Made by a program: the position numbers and the translations under genes. Below, one piece after another: positions 48,247 through 56,468 of a stretch of DNA of 64,000 bases. This stretch comes from Streptomyces werraensis (GTDB lineage: Bacteria > Actinomycetota > Actinomycetes > Streptomycetales > Streptomycetaceae). Under the pieces are notes generated by a model. It did no database searches, had not been told where the DNA came from, and worked only from the letters and a program-made list of their open reading frames with translations. Each line of letters begins with the position of its first letter. Position 1 is the first letter of the stretch. The stretch spans positions 177,784-241,783 of the forward strand of contig BNBX01000007.1 of NCBI GenBank assembly GCA_014656175.1. Reading direction: 5' to 3'.

Positions 48247-49287
48247 GTGATCGTCTGGATCAACGGGGCGTACGGTGCGGGGAAGACCTCCACCGCGCGC
48301 GAACTGATCGAGCTGATCCCGAACAGCACGCTCTTCGACCCCGAGGTCATCGGCGGAGCACTGGACCGGCTGCTCCCGCCCAAGCACCTCGCCGGGGTCG
48401 GCGACTTCCAGGACCTCCCGATCTGGCGACGCCTCGTGATCGACACCGCGGCCGCGATGCTCGCCGAGCTCGGCGGGACCCTGGTGGTCCCCATGACCCT
48501 GCTGCGCCAGGAGTACCGCGACGAGATCTTCGGCGGGCTCGCCGCCCGGCGCATACCGGTCCGCCATGTCCTGCTCGCCCCGGCCGAAACGATCCTGCGG
48601 GAGCGGATAGCCGGCCGGGAGGTCCCGGAGGACCTCCCCGACGGCGAGACACGGGTCCGGCAGTGGTCGTACGACCACATCGAGCCCTTCAAGGCGGCGC
48701 TCGCCGCCTGGCTCACCGCCGACGCCTATCCGATCGACAGCGGCTGCCTCACCCCGCGCGACACCGCCCGCCGTATCGCCGAGGCGGTCGGCAGCGGGGA
48801 GGTGCCCGCCTGCGACATCGTGCAGACGCCCGAGCCCACGGCGGAGACCGTCGCCGCGGGGGTGCTGCTCTTCGACGAGCAGGACCGGGTGCTGCTCGTC
48901 GACCCGACCTACAAGGCCGGCTGGGAGTTCCCCGGCGGGGTCGTCGAACGCGGTGAGGCCCCGGCGCGGGCCGGTATGCGGGAGGTCGCGGAGGAGACCG
49001 GCATACGGCTCGACGACGTCCCGGCCCTCCTCGTCGTCGACTGGGAGCCGCCCGCGCCGCCCGCCTTCGGCGGTCTCCGGCTGCTGTTCGACGGCGGCCG
49101 CCTCGACTCCGAGGACGCCGGCCGCATGCTGCTGCCCGGCCCCGAACTGCGCGCCTGGCGCTTCGCCTCCGAGGCGGAGGCGGCACACCTGCTGCCACCC
49201 GTCCGCTACGAACGCCTACGGCGCGCGCTGCGCGCCCGTGAACGCGGCCGGGCGATGTACCTGGAGGGCGGGGTGCCGGTGGGGTGA
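48247..49287 (+). CDS. TmrB-like P-loop ATP-binding domain fused to a Nudix hydrolase
   Basis: A 346-residue fusion. Residues 1-185: MIVWINGAYGAGKTSTAREL with Walker A at 7-14, FDPEVIGGALDRLLPP, DFQDLPIWRRLVIDTAAAML, LVVPMTLLRQEYRDEIFGGL. These match the tunicamycin-resistance protein TmrB in order and sequence. Residues ~200-346 are a Nudix domain with the box GVVERGEAPARAGMREVAEE-TGI at 231-253. The GTG at 48247 has a purine-rich GAGGGGGA. TmrB binds tunicamycin; the Nudix part would split a nucleoside diphosphate linkage. A toxin- or nucleotide-handling enzyme is plausible, but the substrate is unproved. Confidence 0.85.
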   Translation: MIVWINGAYGAGKTSTARELIELIPNSTLFDPEVIGGALDRLLPPKHLAGVGDFQDLPIWRRLVIDTAAAMLAELGGTLVVPMTLLRQEYRDEIFGGLAARRIPVRHVLLAPAETILRERIAGREVPEDLPDGETRVRQWSYDHIEPFKAALAAWLTADAYPIDSGCLTPRDTARRIAEAVGSGEVPACDIVQTPEPTAETVAAGVLLFDEQDRVLLVDPTYKAGWEFPGGVVERGEAPARAGMREVAEETGIRLDDVPALLVVDWEPPAPPAFGGLRLLFDGGRLDSEDAGRMLLPGPELRAWRFASEAEAAHLLPPVRYERLRRALRARERGRAMYLEGGVPVG

Positions 49288-49693
49288 GGGGACGTGCGGT
49301 CCTCGGACCGGAAGTCCCCTACGGTGCTCCTAGGACCGGCGGGACGCGTGAACAACGTCGTCGCCGTGGCTGAGGCGCGTCGCGCCCGCAGGGGGGACCG
49401 ACGGTCCTGGGGGCTGTCGCCTCCACGGTGCGGCTCCGACCCGTGCCGTGTCGGCGTCGTCGCCGGGGCCGGGCCGACGGGGCTGCCGCCAGCGTGTCGC
49501 GTCGCCGTTGCCGAGGCGCGTCGCGTCCACCGGCGGTGAGTGACGGTCCCGGGGACCGTCGCCCCCACGGTGCGCCCGGGACGCCGCGCAGGCGCCGGTG
49601 CGGCCGCGCCGCGTCACCCCGACGTCCACGCGCCCGCAGGGCAGAGCCCCCGCCCACCCGGGCGGAGGCTCTGCCCTCGACGAGGCGCGCCGA
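49288..49693. repeat. Non-coding gap with a ~73-bp direct repeat
   Basis: Copies at 49360-49432 and 49501-49574 share the order GTCGCCGT..., GAGGCGCGTCGCG, GACGGTCC, GTCGCC and CCACGGTGCG, offset 141 bp, with roughly three-quarters identity by eye. No frame has a protein-like composition. No gene seen between the Nudix fusion and the dipeptidase. Confidence 0.62.
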
Positions 49694-51055
49694 TCAGGCC
49701 GCCCCACCCGCGTAGTTCCGCAGGAACAGCGCCTCCGCGACCGACAGCCGCTCCAGTTCGTCCGGCGACACGCTCTCGTTCACCGCGTGGATCTGCGCCT
49801 CCGGCTCGCTCAGGCCGATCAGCAGGATCTCCGCCTTCGGGTAGAGGGCGGCGAGCGTGTTGCACAGCGGGATGGAGCCGCCCTGGCCGGCGTACTGCAT
49901 CTCCTGGCCCGGGTACGCGACCGCCATCGCGTCCGCCATGGCCTGGTACGCCGGGCTGGCCGGGTCGGCGCGGAACGCCTGGCCCTGGCCGATCTGCTCG
50001 GTGGTGACGCGCGCGCCCCACGGCGTGTGCGACTCCACGTGCGCGCGCAGCAGTTCGGTCGCCTTCGCCGCGTCGACGCCCGGCGGCACCCGCAGGCTGA
50101 CCAGCGCCCGCGCGCTCGCCTGCACGGACGGCGTGGCGCCGACCACCGGCGGGCTGTCGATGCCGAGCACGGTGACCGCGGGGCGGGCCCAGATGCGGTC
50201 GGCGACCGTGCCGGAGCCGATCAGCCCGACGCCGTCCAGCACCTTGGCGTCCTTGCGGAACTGCTCCTCCTCGTACTGAATGCCCTGCCACGCGCTGTCG
50301 CCGGTCAGCCCGTCGACGGTCGTGCTGCCGTCCTCGGCCCGCAGCGAGTCCAGCACCCGCACCAGCGCGGCGAGCGCGTCGGGCGCGGCCCCGCCGAACT
50401 GCCCGGAGTGCAGGTTGCCCTCGAGGGTGTCGATCCGCACCCGCACCAGCGTCATGCCGCGCAGCGTGGTGGTGACGGTCGGCAAACCGGCGCGGAAGTT
50501 GCCCGCGTCGCCGATGACGATCGTGTCGGCGGTGAGCAGGTCCGGGTGCTCCTCGGCGTACCGCTCCAGGCCGCCGGTGCCCTGCTCCTCCGAGCCCTCC
50601 ACGACGATCTTGACGTTGACCGGCACGCCGCCGTTCGCCTTCAGGGCGCGCAGCGCCAGCAGGTGCATGATGACGCCGCCCTTGCAGTCGGCGGCGCCGC
50701 GCCCGTACCAGCGGCCGTCGCGCTCGGTCAGCTCGAACGGCGGCGTGGTCCAGCCGGCCTCGTCCAGCGGCGGCTGCACGTCGTAGTGCGCGTACAGCAG
50801 CACGGTCTTCGCGCCTTCGGGGCCGGGCAGGTAGCCGTAGACCGACTGGGTACCGTCCGGGGTGTCGAGCAGGGCGACGTCCTGGAAGCCCTCGGCGGTG
50901 AGCGCGGCGGCGATCCAGCGGGCGGCGCCTTCGCTCTCCTCGCGGGGGAACTGGTCGAAGTCCGCCACCGACTTGAAGGCCACCAGCTCGGTGAGCTCCT
51001 CCTTCGCCCTGGGCATCAGTGAGGCGACGGTCACGGCGACCGGATTCGACGACAT
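49694..51055 (-). CDS. M20 family dipeptidase/peptidase
   Basis: A 453-residue metallopeptidase of the M20/CNDP-like type. The metal site residues are TVLLYAHYDVQPPLDEAGWT (His, Asp), GRGAADCKGGVIMHLLALRA (bridging Asp), VEGSEEQGTGGLERYAEEHP (catalytic Glu-Glu), IVIGDAGNFRAGLPTVTTTL (Asp) and, near the end, HAVNESVSPDELERLSVAEA (His). A lid domain lies between. It releases amino acids from di- or tripeptides in the cytoplasm. The ATG at 51055 has AAGGAG upstream. It is divergent from a geranylgeranyl-reductase-like gene. Confidence 0.92.
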   Translation of the reverse strand: MSSNPVAVTVASLMPRAKEELTELVAFKSVADFDQFPREESEGAARWIAAALTAEGFQDVALLDTPDGTQSVYGYLPGPEGAKTVLLYAHYDVQPPLDEAGWTTPPFELTERDGRWYGRGAADCKGGVIMHLLALRALKANGGVPVNVKIVVEGSEEQGTGGLERYAEEHPDLLTADTIVIGDAGNFRAGLPTVTTTLRGMTLVRVRIDTLEGNLHSGQFGGAAPDALAALVRVLDSLRAEDGSTTVDGLTGDSAWQGIQYEEEQFRKDAKVLDGVGLIGSGTVADRIWARPAVTVLGIDSPPVVGATPSVQASARALVSLRVPPGVDAAKATELLRAHVESHTPWGARVTTEQIGQGQAFRADPASPAYQAMADAMAVAYPGQEMQYAGQGGSIPLCNTLAALYPKAEILLIGLSEPEAQIHAVNESVSPDELERLSVAEALFLRNYAGGAA

Positions 51056-51124
51056 GGGCACGCTCCTTGTAGGTGCGACGTTGTGCAAGTGCGTACTTCT
51101 CGGTACGCGATGATCGTGTGGTGA

Positions 51125-51156
51125 GCGTGAGTGACCCATGTAAGGGCCACTCACGC
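51125..51156. promoter_or_regulatory. 32-bp inverted repeat in the divergent gap
   Basis: GCGTGAGTGACCC (51125-51137) and GGGCCACTCACGC (51144-51156) are inverted copies with one mismatch around ATGTAA. It lies 70 bp from the dipeptidase start and 94 bp from the flavoprotein start. Large for an operator and well placed to affect both. Confidence 0.5.
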
Positions 51157-51249
51157 CGCCGATCCTCCCACAGCGGACCGTCACGACCGCCGCCGTAGGA
51201 TGCGGGAGGACAGCAGCGGCAGGCGGCGTGATCGGAGCAGCGGACCATC

Positions 51250-52491
51250 GTGAGCAGCGACAACTCTTCGGCGGACGACGTGCGGCAGGTGTGGGACGTC
51301 GTCGTGGTGGGCGCGGGACCCGCGGGGGCGTCGGCGGCCTACGCGGCGGCGGTCGCGGGGCGGCGCGTGCTGCTGCTGGAGAAGGCGGAGCTGCCCCGCT
51401 ACAAGACCTGCGGCGGCGGCATCATCGGCCCGTCGCGCGACGCCCTGCCGCCCGGCTTCGAACTGCCGTTCAAGGACCGGGTGCACGCGGTGACGTTCTC
51501 CAGCAACGGCCGTTTCGCCCGCACCCGCCGCTCCCGGCAGATGCTCTTCGGGCTCATCAACCGGCCGGAGTTCGACCAGCAGCTCGTCGAGCACGCCCAG
51601 AAGGCCGGGGCCGAACTGCGCACGGGCGTCGCCGTGCAGCGGGTGGAGCAGCACGGCTCGGCCGTGCCGGACCGGCGCACGGTCGCCGTCGTCCTGCAGG
51701 GCGGCGAGACGGTGCTCGCGCGGGCCGTGGTCGGCGCCGACGGCAGCGCCGGCCGCATAGGGGCGCACGTCGGGGTCAAGCTGGACCAGGTCGACCTGGG
51801 CCTGGAGGCGGAGATCCCGGTGCCGGAGACGGTCGCCGAGGACTGGAAGGGCCGGGTGCTCATCGACTGGGGCCCCATGCCGGGCAGTTACGGCTGGGTC
51901 TTCCCCAAGGGCGACACCCTCACCGTCGGTGTCATCTCGCGGCGTGGTGAAGGCGCCGCCACCAAGCGCTACTTGGAGGACTTCATCGCCCGTCTGGGTC
52001 TCGCGGGCTTCGAACCGGCCATCTCCTCCGGGCATCTGACCCGCTGCCGGACCGACGACTCGCCGCTGTCCCGCGGCCGGGTGCTGGTCTGCGGTGACGC
52101 GGCCGGGCTGCTGGAGCCGTGGACCCGCGAGGGCATCTCCTTCGCGCTGCGCTCCGGCCGGCTGGCGGGGGAGTGGGCGGTGCGCATCGCCGAGGCGCAC
52201 GACGCCGTGGACGCCCGCCGCCAGGCCCTCAACTACGCGTTCGCCGTGAAGGCGGGCCTCGGCGTCGAGATGAGCGTCGGCAAGCGCATGCTGGCGGCGT
52301 TCGAGCAGCGTCCGGGCGTCTTCCACGCGGTGCTGACCGGCTTCCGCCCGGCGTGGAAGGCGTTCAAGGACATCACCCGGGGCGCGACGACGCTCGGCGA
52401 ACTGGTCCGCACCCATCCCATGGCCCACCGCGCGCTGATGGCACTGGACCGGCGAACCGCGAGCGGCGGCGAGGCCGGCCCCGGACAGTGA
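51250..52491 (+). CDS. Geranylgeranyl reductase family FAD protein
   Basis: A 413-residue flavoprotein. The FAD site VVVVGAGPAGASAAYAAAVA is near residue 18, followed by VLLLEKAELPRYKTCGGGII (the CGGG motif typical of the GGR family), VVGADGSAGRIGAHVGVKLD, GYGWVFPKG-type strand (GSYGWVFPKGDTLTVGV) and LVCGDAAGLLEPWTREGISF. Members saturate isoprenoid chains (menaquinone or lipids) or act on other alkenes. The partner is not adjacent. The GTG at 51250 has a distant GGAG; it starts the conserved part. Confidence 0.9.
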   Translation: MSSDNSSADDVRQVWDVVVVGAGPAGASAAYAAAVAGRRVLLLEKAELPRYKTCGGGIIGPSRDALPPGFELPFKDRVHAVTFSSNGRFARTRRSRQMLFGLINRPEFDQQLVEHAQKAGAELRTGVAVQRVEQHGSAVPDRRTVAVVLQGGETVLARAVVGADGSAGRIGAHVGVKLDQVDLGLEAEIPVPETVAEDWKGRVLIDWGPMPGSYGWVFPKGDTLTVGVISRRGEGAATKRYLEDFIARLGLAGFEPAISSGHLTRCRTDDSPLSRGRVLVCGDAAGLLEPWTREGISFALRSGRLAGEWAVRIAEAHDAVDARRQALNYAFAVKAGLGVEMSVGKRMLAAFEQRPGVFHAVLTGFRPAWKAFKDITRGATTLGELVRTHPMAHRALMALDRRTASGGEAGPGQ

Positions 52492-52497
52492 CCGAGG

Positions 52498-52953
52498 TCA
52501 GCCGCGGACGGTGATCCGGAAGACCGGGTGGTCGGGGGCCGCCGCCAGGATCTCCTCGTCGGAGGACTTGGCGGTGACCCCCTTGAAGTACTGGTTGACC
52601 TCCCAGCCCCACTTCTCCAGGTAGGCGCGCAGCAGCGGCAGCTTCTCCCCGTCGGGGATCTCCACCGCCGTGAAGGTGCGCACCTTGCGGCCCACGCGCA
52701 GCTCACCGCCGCCGGCGGCCCGCATGTTGCGCACCCACTGGGAGTGCCCGCGCGCCGAGACCAGGTACTGCTGCCCCTCGAAGGTGTGCGGGTTGACCGG
52801 GAGACGCTGCATCTGCCCGCTCTTGCGGCCGCGGACGGACAGCTCGGCGGTGCCGGCCAGGCTGATGCCGTGCCGGGCGAGCCAGCCGACGATCCGGTTG
52901 AAGCGGGCGGCGACGGGACCGGCGGTGAAGTAGTACGGCGTGGACGACGACAT
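52498..52953 (-). CDS. Deazaflavin (F420)-dependent nitroreductase-family protein (Ddn-like)
   Basis: A 151-residue split-barrel protein. LSVRGRKSGQMQRLPVNPHT, LVSARGHSQWVRNMRAAGGG, ELRVGRKVRTFTAVEI and VFRITVRG at the end are the Ddn/FDOR-A order. Such enzymes use F420H2 to reduce quinones or nitro compounds, helping against redox stress. The ATG at 52953 has GGAGGTCCCG. It is divergent from a TetR gene with two matching operator-like dyads between them. Confidence 0.9.
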   Translation of the reverse strand: MSSSTPYYFTAGPVAARFNRIVGWLARHGISLAGTAELSVRGRKSGQMQRLPVNPHTFEGQQYLVSARGHSQWVRNMRAAGGGELRVGRKVRTFTAVEIPDGEKLPLLRAYLEKWGWEVNQYFKGVTAKSSDEEILAAAPDHPVFRITVRG

Positions 52954-52998
52954 CGGGACCTCCGGGAGGGCATGGGGGAGAGCGCCGCTCTGTTTTGT

Positions 52999-53063
52999 GA
53001 GCACTGCTCTCGCTTCGACTTCAGTGTGCCCGGTTCGACGTGGCGATGCAAGAGCAGTGCTCT
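52999..53063. promoter_or_regulatory. Two related dyads between Ddn-like and TetR genes
   Basis: GAGCA-C-TGCTC (52999-53009) and AGAGCA-G-TGCTCT (53051-53063) share the core AGCANTGCT and lie ~52 bp apart. Two sites, each near one start, point to TetR control of both divergent genes. Confidence 0.7.
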
Positions 53064-53105
53064 CGTTTGTGTGCACCGCTCTGTTCTCATGGAACACTGA
53101 CGTGC

Positions 53106-53810
53106 ATGACGAGCACACCGCACGGCGCCCGCGCACGGGCGAGGATCGAGATCACCGCGGCCATCAAGGAAGAGGCGCGACGGCGGCTCGCCGAGCAGGG
53201 CGCCGCCGAGCTGTCCCTGCGGGCCGTGGCCAGAACGCTCGGCATGGCCTCCTCCGCGATCTACCGCTACTTTCCCAGCCGGGACGACCTGCTGACCGCT
53301 CTCATCATCGACGCCTACGACTCCCTCGGCGAGACGGCGGAAGCGGCCCTGAAGGGGTCCGCCGGCGCCGCCCCGGGGGAGCGCTGGACGGCCGTGTGCG
53401 AGGCCATCCGCGGCTGGGCGCTGGCCCACCCGCACGAGTACGCGTTGATCTACGGCTCCCCGGTGCCCGGGTACGCCGCGCCCGCGACCACCGTCCCGGC
53501 CGCCTCACGCGTCGGCTTCGCCCTCATCGACGTCGTCCGTGACGCCCACCGGGCCGGGGAGCTGGACGTCCCGGCGGTTCCGGCGGACCTGGAGGCGGAG
53601 GCCGCGCGCATGGCGGCGGACTTCGTCCCGGACCTGCCGCCCGCGGTGGCGCCGGCCTGCGTGGCCGTCTGGGCGCAGCTGCTCGGCCTGATCGGCTTCG
53701 AGGTGTTCGGCCAGTTCACCCGGATCGTGGAGGAGCGGCACGCGTTCTTCCGTCACACGGTCGCCGGTCTCGCCCGCACGGTCGGTCTGCGGCCCGCCGA
53801 CGCTTCGTAG
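53106..53810 (+). CDS. TetR family transcriptional regulator (WHG-type C-terminal domain)
   Basis: A 234-residue regulator. HTH: RARIEITAAIKEEARRRLAE, AAELSLRAVARTLGMASSAI, YRYFPSRDDLLTALIIDAYD. The ligand domain includes AHPHEYALIYGSPVPGYAAP, the common TetR_C_33/WHG-type feature. The ATG at 53106 lacks a good ribosome site. Downstream DNA repeats include its last codons (see the repeat at 53779). It is divergent from the Ddn-like gene. Confidence 0.9.
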   Translation: MTSTPHGARARARIEITAAIKEEARRRLAEQGAAELSLRAVARTLGMASSAIYRYFPSRDDLLTALIIDAYDSLGETAEAALKGSAGAAPGERWTAVCEAIRGWALAHPHEYALIYGSPVPGYAAPATTVPAASRVGFALIDVVRDAHRAGELDVPAVPADLEAEAARMAADFVPDLPPAVAPACVAVWAQLLGLIGFEVFGQFTRIVEERHAFFRHTVAGLARTVGLRPADAS

Positions 53811-54055
53811 GCTCCGGGCCGCGCGGTCGGTCCGCGGCCCGGCGTCTTCCGGACTTGGCGCCGCACGGTTCGGCCCGGGTGGTGGTCGGCCTGCGGTTCG
53901 TCGGCGCGTTGCGGGCTCCGCGCCCTGCGGTCGGTCTGCGGCCCGGCGTCTCCTGGGCTTCGGGCCGATCGGTTTCGCCCGCGCCCCTGGGTCTCCTGGG
54001 CTTCACGCCGCTCGGTTGGGTCCGCGTGGTCGGCCCGCGGCTCGTCGGCGCCTCC
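53779..54055. repeat. ~42-45-bp imperfect tandem repeat spanning the TetR 3' end and intergenic DNA
   Basis: CGGTCGGTCTGCGGCCCG-type units begin near 53779, 53824, 53866, 53928, 53970 and 54013, mostly 42-45 bp apart. A longer pair, GGTCGGCCTGCGGTTCGTCG (53884) and GGTCGGCCCGCGGCTCGTCG (54028), is 144 bp apart. The first unit lies in the last codons of the TetR gene, so the array grew from or into coding DNA. No frame in 53811-54226 looks like a real protein. Confidence 0.68.
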
Positions 54056-54147
54056 TCGGCCGCGCGTCCCGCGGCCGGCCTGCTGCCCCGGCCCCTCCCC
54101 GTCCCCGAGCCCCGCTCGGCCCCTCCCCGTCCCCGCACCCCGCCCGG

Positions 54148-54167
54148 GCGTACTTCCCCGGGAGTAC
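54148..54167. promoter_or_regulatory. CGTACT-N8-AGTACG dyad upstream of the two-component operon
   Basis: Perfect 6-bp arms (54148-54153, 54162-54167) around TCCCCGGG, 60 bp before the kinase ATG. TAGCGT at 54214-54219 is a -10-like box 8 bp before that ATG, implying a leaderless message. The dyad may be the response regulator's site. Confidence 0.55.
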
Positions 54168-54226
54168 GTGTGATCACGCCGTCCGGCCGACGCCGCCGGG
54201 CGGGCGCGGCGTCTAGCGTGGCGGAC

Positions 54227-55501
54227 ATGGACGAGCAGCGTGGGCCCGGCACCGGCCCGCCGGAGCGGTGGCGCCCCGGCGGGCCGCCCCGATGGTGGCG
54301 GCACGGCCCGCCCGGCTGGAGCCGCCGCGCCGCCGAGCGGAACGAGGATCCGGAGTCGGCCGGCCGCGCCCGGTGGCCGTGGCCCTCCACCGTGCTGTTC
54401 ACCGCCTTCGTGCTGATCGGCTCCGGCTTCGCCGACCACGCCCAGGCGGGCGAACGGGTCGCCCTCGACCCGCCGGGCCGGGTGCTGCTGCTCCTGTCGG
54501 GCGTGGTGCTGCTGTGGCGGTGGCGGCATCCCGTCGCCGTGCTGTGGGGCACGGTGGCCGCCGTCCTGCTGTACCTGGGGGCCGGATATCCGTACGGGCC
54601 GGTCCTTCTGACCGTCGCGGTGGCCGGTTTCACCGCCGTCGTCTCGGGGCGGCGGTACGCGGCCTGGGCGGCGATGGGGACGCTGTGGGCCGGGCATCTG
54701 CTGACCGTCCACGTCCTGTACCGGTGGCTGCCCCCGTCGGGCGACGAGGCGGCCCCCTGGACCGAGGAGATCGTCGTCGCCACCTGGGTGGTGGCGCTCC
54801 TCGCCGTGTCCGAACTGGCCCGCGTCCGCCGTGAACAGTGGGCGCGCGAGCGGGCCGAGCGGGCACGCGCGGAGCGGCGGCGCGCCGACGAGGAGCGGCT
54901 GCGCATCGCTCGCGAACTGCACGACGTGCTCGCGCACAGCATCTCCGTCATCAACGTGCAGGCCGGCGTCGGACTCGCCCTGCTGGACCGCGACCCCGAG
55001 CAGGCGCGCACCGCGCTCACCACCATCAAGGCCAAGAGCAAGGAGGCGCTCGGCGAGGTACGCCAGGTGCTCGACACCCTGCGCGCCCCCGGCGCCGCTC
55101 CGCGCGCCCCCGCGCCCGGCCTCGACCGGCTGCCCGAACTGGTGGAACAGGCCGCGAGCGCGGGACTGACCGTCACGGTCGAGGGCGAGCCGCCCCGGCT
55201 GCCGCCCGGCGCCGACCTGGCCGCCTTCCGCATCGTCCAGGAGGCCCTCACCAACGTCGTACGGCACTCCGGGGCCCGCGAGGCGCGCGTGCACATCGAA
55301 CGGCGCGACGGGCGGCTGCGGCTGCTGGTCGACGACGACGGTCCCGCCACCGGCGCCGACGCGGGCGGCACCGGCAACGGGCTCGCCGGGATGCGGGAGA
55401 GGGCCGCCGCGCTCGGTGGCACCATCGAGGCGGGCACCCGCCCGGACGGAGGGTTCCGCGTGTTCGCCGTCCTGCCGATCGAGACCGAGGAGGACCGGTG
55501 A
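54227..55501 (+). CDS. Sensor histidine kinase, NarL-type (HisKA_3)
   Basis: A 424-residue protein. After a Pro/Arg-rich cytoplasmic start are about five to six short membrane segments (~47-190), with no large extracellular sensor. Then a coiled region rich in Arg/Glu leads to the DHp helix RIARELHDVLAHSISVINVQ with phospho-acceptor His232, and an ATPase domain with IVQEALTNVVRHSGAREARV (N box) and GTGNGLAGMRERAAALGG (G box). The ATG at 54227 follows a -10-like box. The response regulator gene overlaps its stop (GTGA), so they are one operon. Confidence 0.92.
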   Translation: MDEQRGPGTGPPERWRPGGPPRWWRHGPPGWSRRAAERNEDPESAGRARWPWPSTVLFTAFVLIGSGFADHAQAGERVALDPPGRVLLLLSGVVLLWRWRHPVAVLWGTVAAVLLYLGAGYPYGPVLLTVAVAGFTAVVSGRRYAAWAAMGTLWAGHLLTVHVLYRWLPPSGDEAAPWTEEIVVATWVVALLAVSELARVRREQWARERAERARAERRRADEERLRIARELHDVLAHSISVINVQAGVGLALLDRDPEQARTALTTIKAKSKEALGEVRQVLDTLRAPGAAPRAPAPGLDRLPELVEQAASAGLTVTVEGEPPRLPPGADLAAFRIVQEALTNVVRHSGAREARVHIERRDGRLRLLVDDDGPATGADAGGTGNGLAGMRERAAALGGTIEAGTRPDGGFRVFAVLPIETEEDR

Positions 55502-56163
55502 TCCGCGTGCTGCTCGCCGACGACCAGTCACTGGTCAGGGCAGGCTTCCGCGCCCTGCTCGACGCACAGCCGGACATCGAGGTGGCGGGGGAGGCGGCCG
55601 ACGGCGAGGAGGCGCTGCGCCTGATCCGCGAGCTGCGGCCCGACGTCGTGCTGATGGACATCCGCATGCCCGGACTCGACGGCCTCGCCGCGACCCGCCG
55701 CGTCAGCGGGGACCCCGGCCTGGCCGACGTGAAGGTGGTCATGCTCACCACCTTCGAACTGGACGAGTACGTCTTCGAGGCGATCCGCTCGGGCGCCTCC
55801 GGCTTCCTGGTGAAGGACACCGAGCCCGAGGAACTGCTGCGCGCGGTACGGGCCGTGGTCGACGGCGACGCCCTGCTCTCGCCGGGGGTGACGCGCCGGC
55901 TGATCGCCGAGTTCGCCGCCCGCTCCAAGGAACCGGCCGCGGCGGGCGCCCTGTCGGAGCTGACCGAGCGGGAGCGGGAGGTGATGGCGCTGGTCGGACT
56001 CGGCCTGACCAACGAGGAGATCGCCCGCCGCCTGGTGGTGAGCCCGCTCACCGCCAAGACCCACGTCAGCCGCACCATGGTCAAGCTGGGCGCCCGCGAC
56101 CGCGCCCAACTGGTCGTCCTGGCCTACGAGTCCGGGCTCGTGCGACCGGGCTGGCTCGGCTGA
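55498..56163 (+). CDS. NarL/LuxR-type response regulator
   Basis: A 221-residue protein. The receiver has the acidic pair D8-D9, phospho-acceptor Asp54 in PDVVLMDIRMPGLDGLAATR, and Thr/Lys in VVMLTTFELD and FLVKDTEP. The output HTH is LSELTEREREVMALVGLGLT, NEEIARRLVVSPLTAKTHVS, RTMVKLGARDRAQLVVLAYE. Its GTG overlaps the kinase TGA. The stimulus is unknown, and no target genes such as an ABC transporter are adjacent. Its end overlaps the convergent DUF6332 gene by 40 bp. Confidence 0.95.
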   Translation: MIRVLLADDQSLVRAGFRALLDAQPDIEVAGEAADGEEALRLIRELRPDVVLMDIRMPGLDGLAATRRVSGDPGLADVKVVMLTTFELDEYVFEAIRSGASGFLVKDTEPEELLRAVRAVVDGDALLSPGVTRRLIAEFAARSKEPAAAGALSELTEREREVMALVGLGLTNEEIARRLVVSPLTAKTHVSRTMVKLGARDRAQLVVLAYESGLVRPGWLG

Positions 56164-56423
56164 GCCGCCCGCCGGTACCGCACCAGGACGGACACGGTAC
56201 GGACGGCGAACAGCACCCCCGCGAGCACACCGCCCCCGCGCACCAGCACCGTGTCCACCGCCCCCGGCAGCGCGAACAGCAGCGCCGGACCCGCCACCGC
56301 GCCGAACACCACGGCCGCGGCGAAGGCCGCGCTGCACAACGCGTACCCGATCTCCACGGTGATCGCGTCCCGCTCGGCCTGACCGCGCCGGCCGCCCGTT
56401 CCCGTTCCCCCCTGCTCACGCAT
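56124..56423 (-). CDS. DUF6332 family small membrane protein (probable)
   Basis: A 99-residue protein with two membrane helices (VEIGYALCSAAFAAAVVFGA, GVLAGVLFAVRTVSVLVRYR) after the polar start RRGQAERDAITVEIGYAL. It resembles what I recall of DUF6332, a Streptomyces family of unknown role. The ATG at 56423 has no clear ribosome site; a TTG 13 codons upstream is another choice. It overlaps the response-regulator gene end by 40 bp. Confidence 0.68.
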   Translation of the reverse strand: MREQGGTGTGGRRGQAERDAITVEIGYALCSAAFAAAVVFGAVAGPALLFALPGAVDTVLVRGGGVLAGVLFAVRTVSVLVRYRRAAQPSQPGRTSPDS

Positions 56424-56468
56424 GCCGGGAGTGAAACAGACGGGCGGCCGGCGGGCAAGCACCGGGCC

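Noticed and set aside
49206..49715. Several overlapping 60-150-codon frames in the gap before the dipeptidase
   Set aside because: All encode repetitive Arg/Pro-rich sequences and derive from the direct repeat.
53716..55437. Two long antisense frames (573 and 592 codons) opposite the histidine kinase
   Set aside because: They are shadows of the kinase plus the intergenic repeat; the products are Arg/Gly/Ser-rich with no family pattern.
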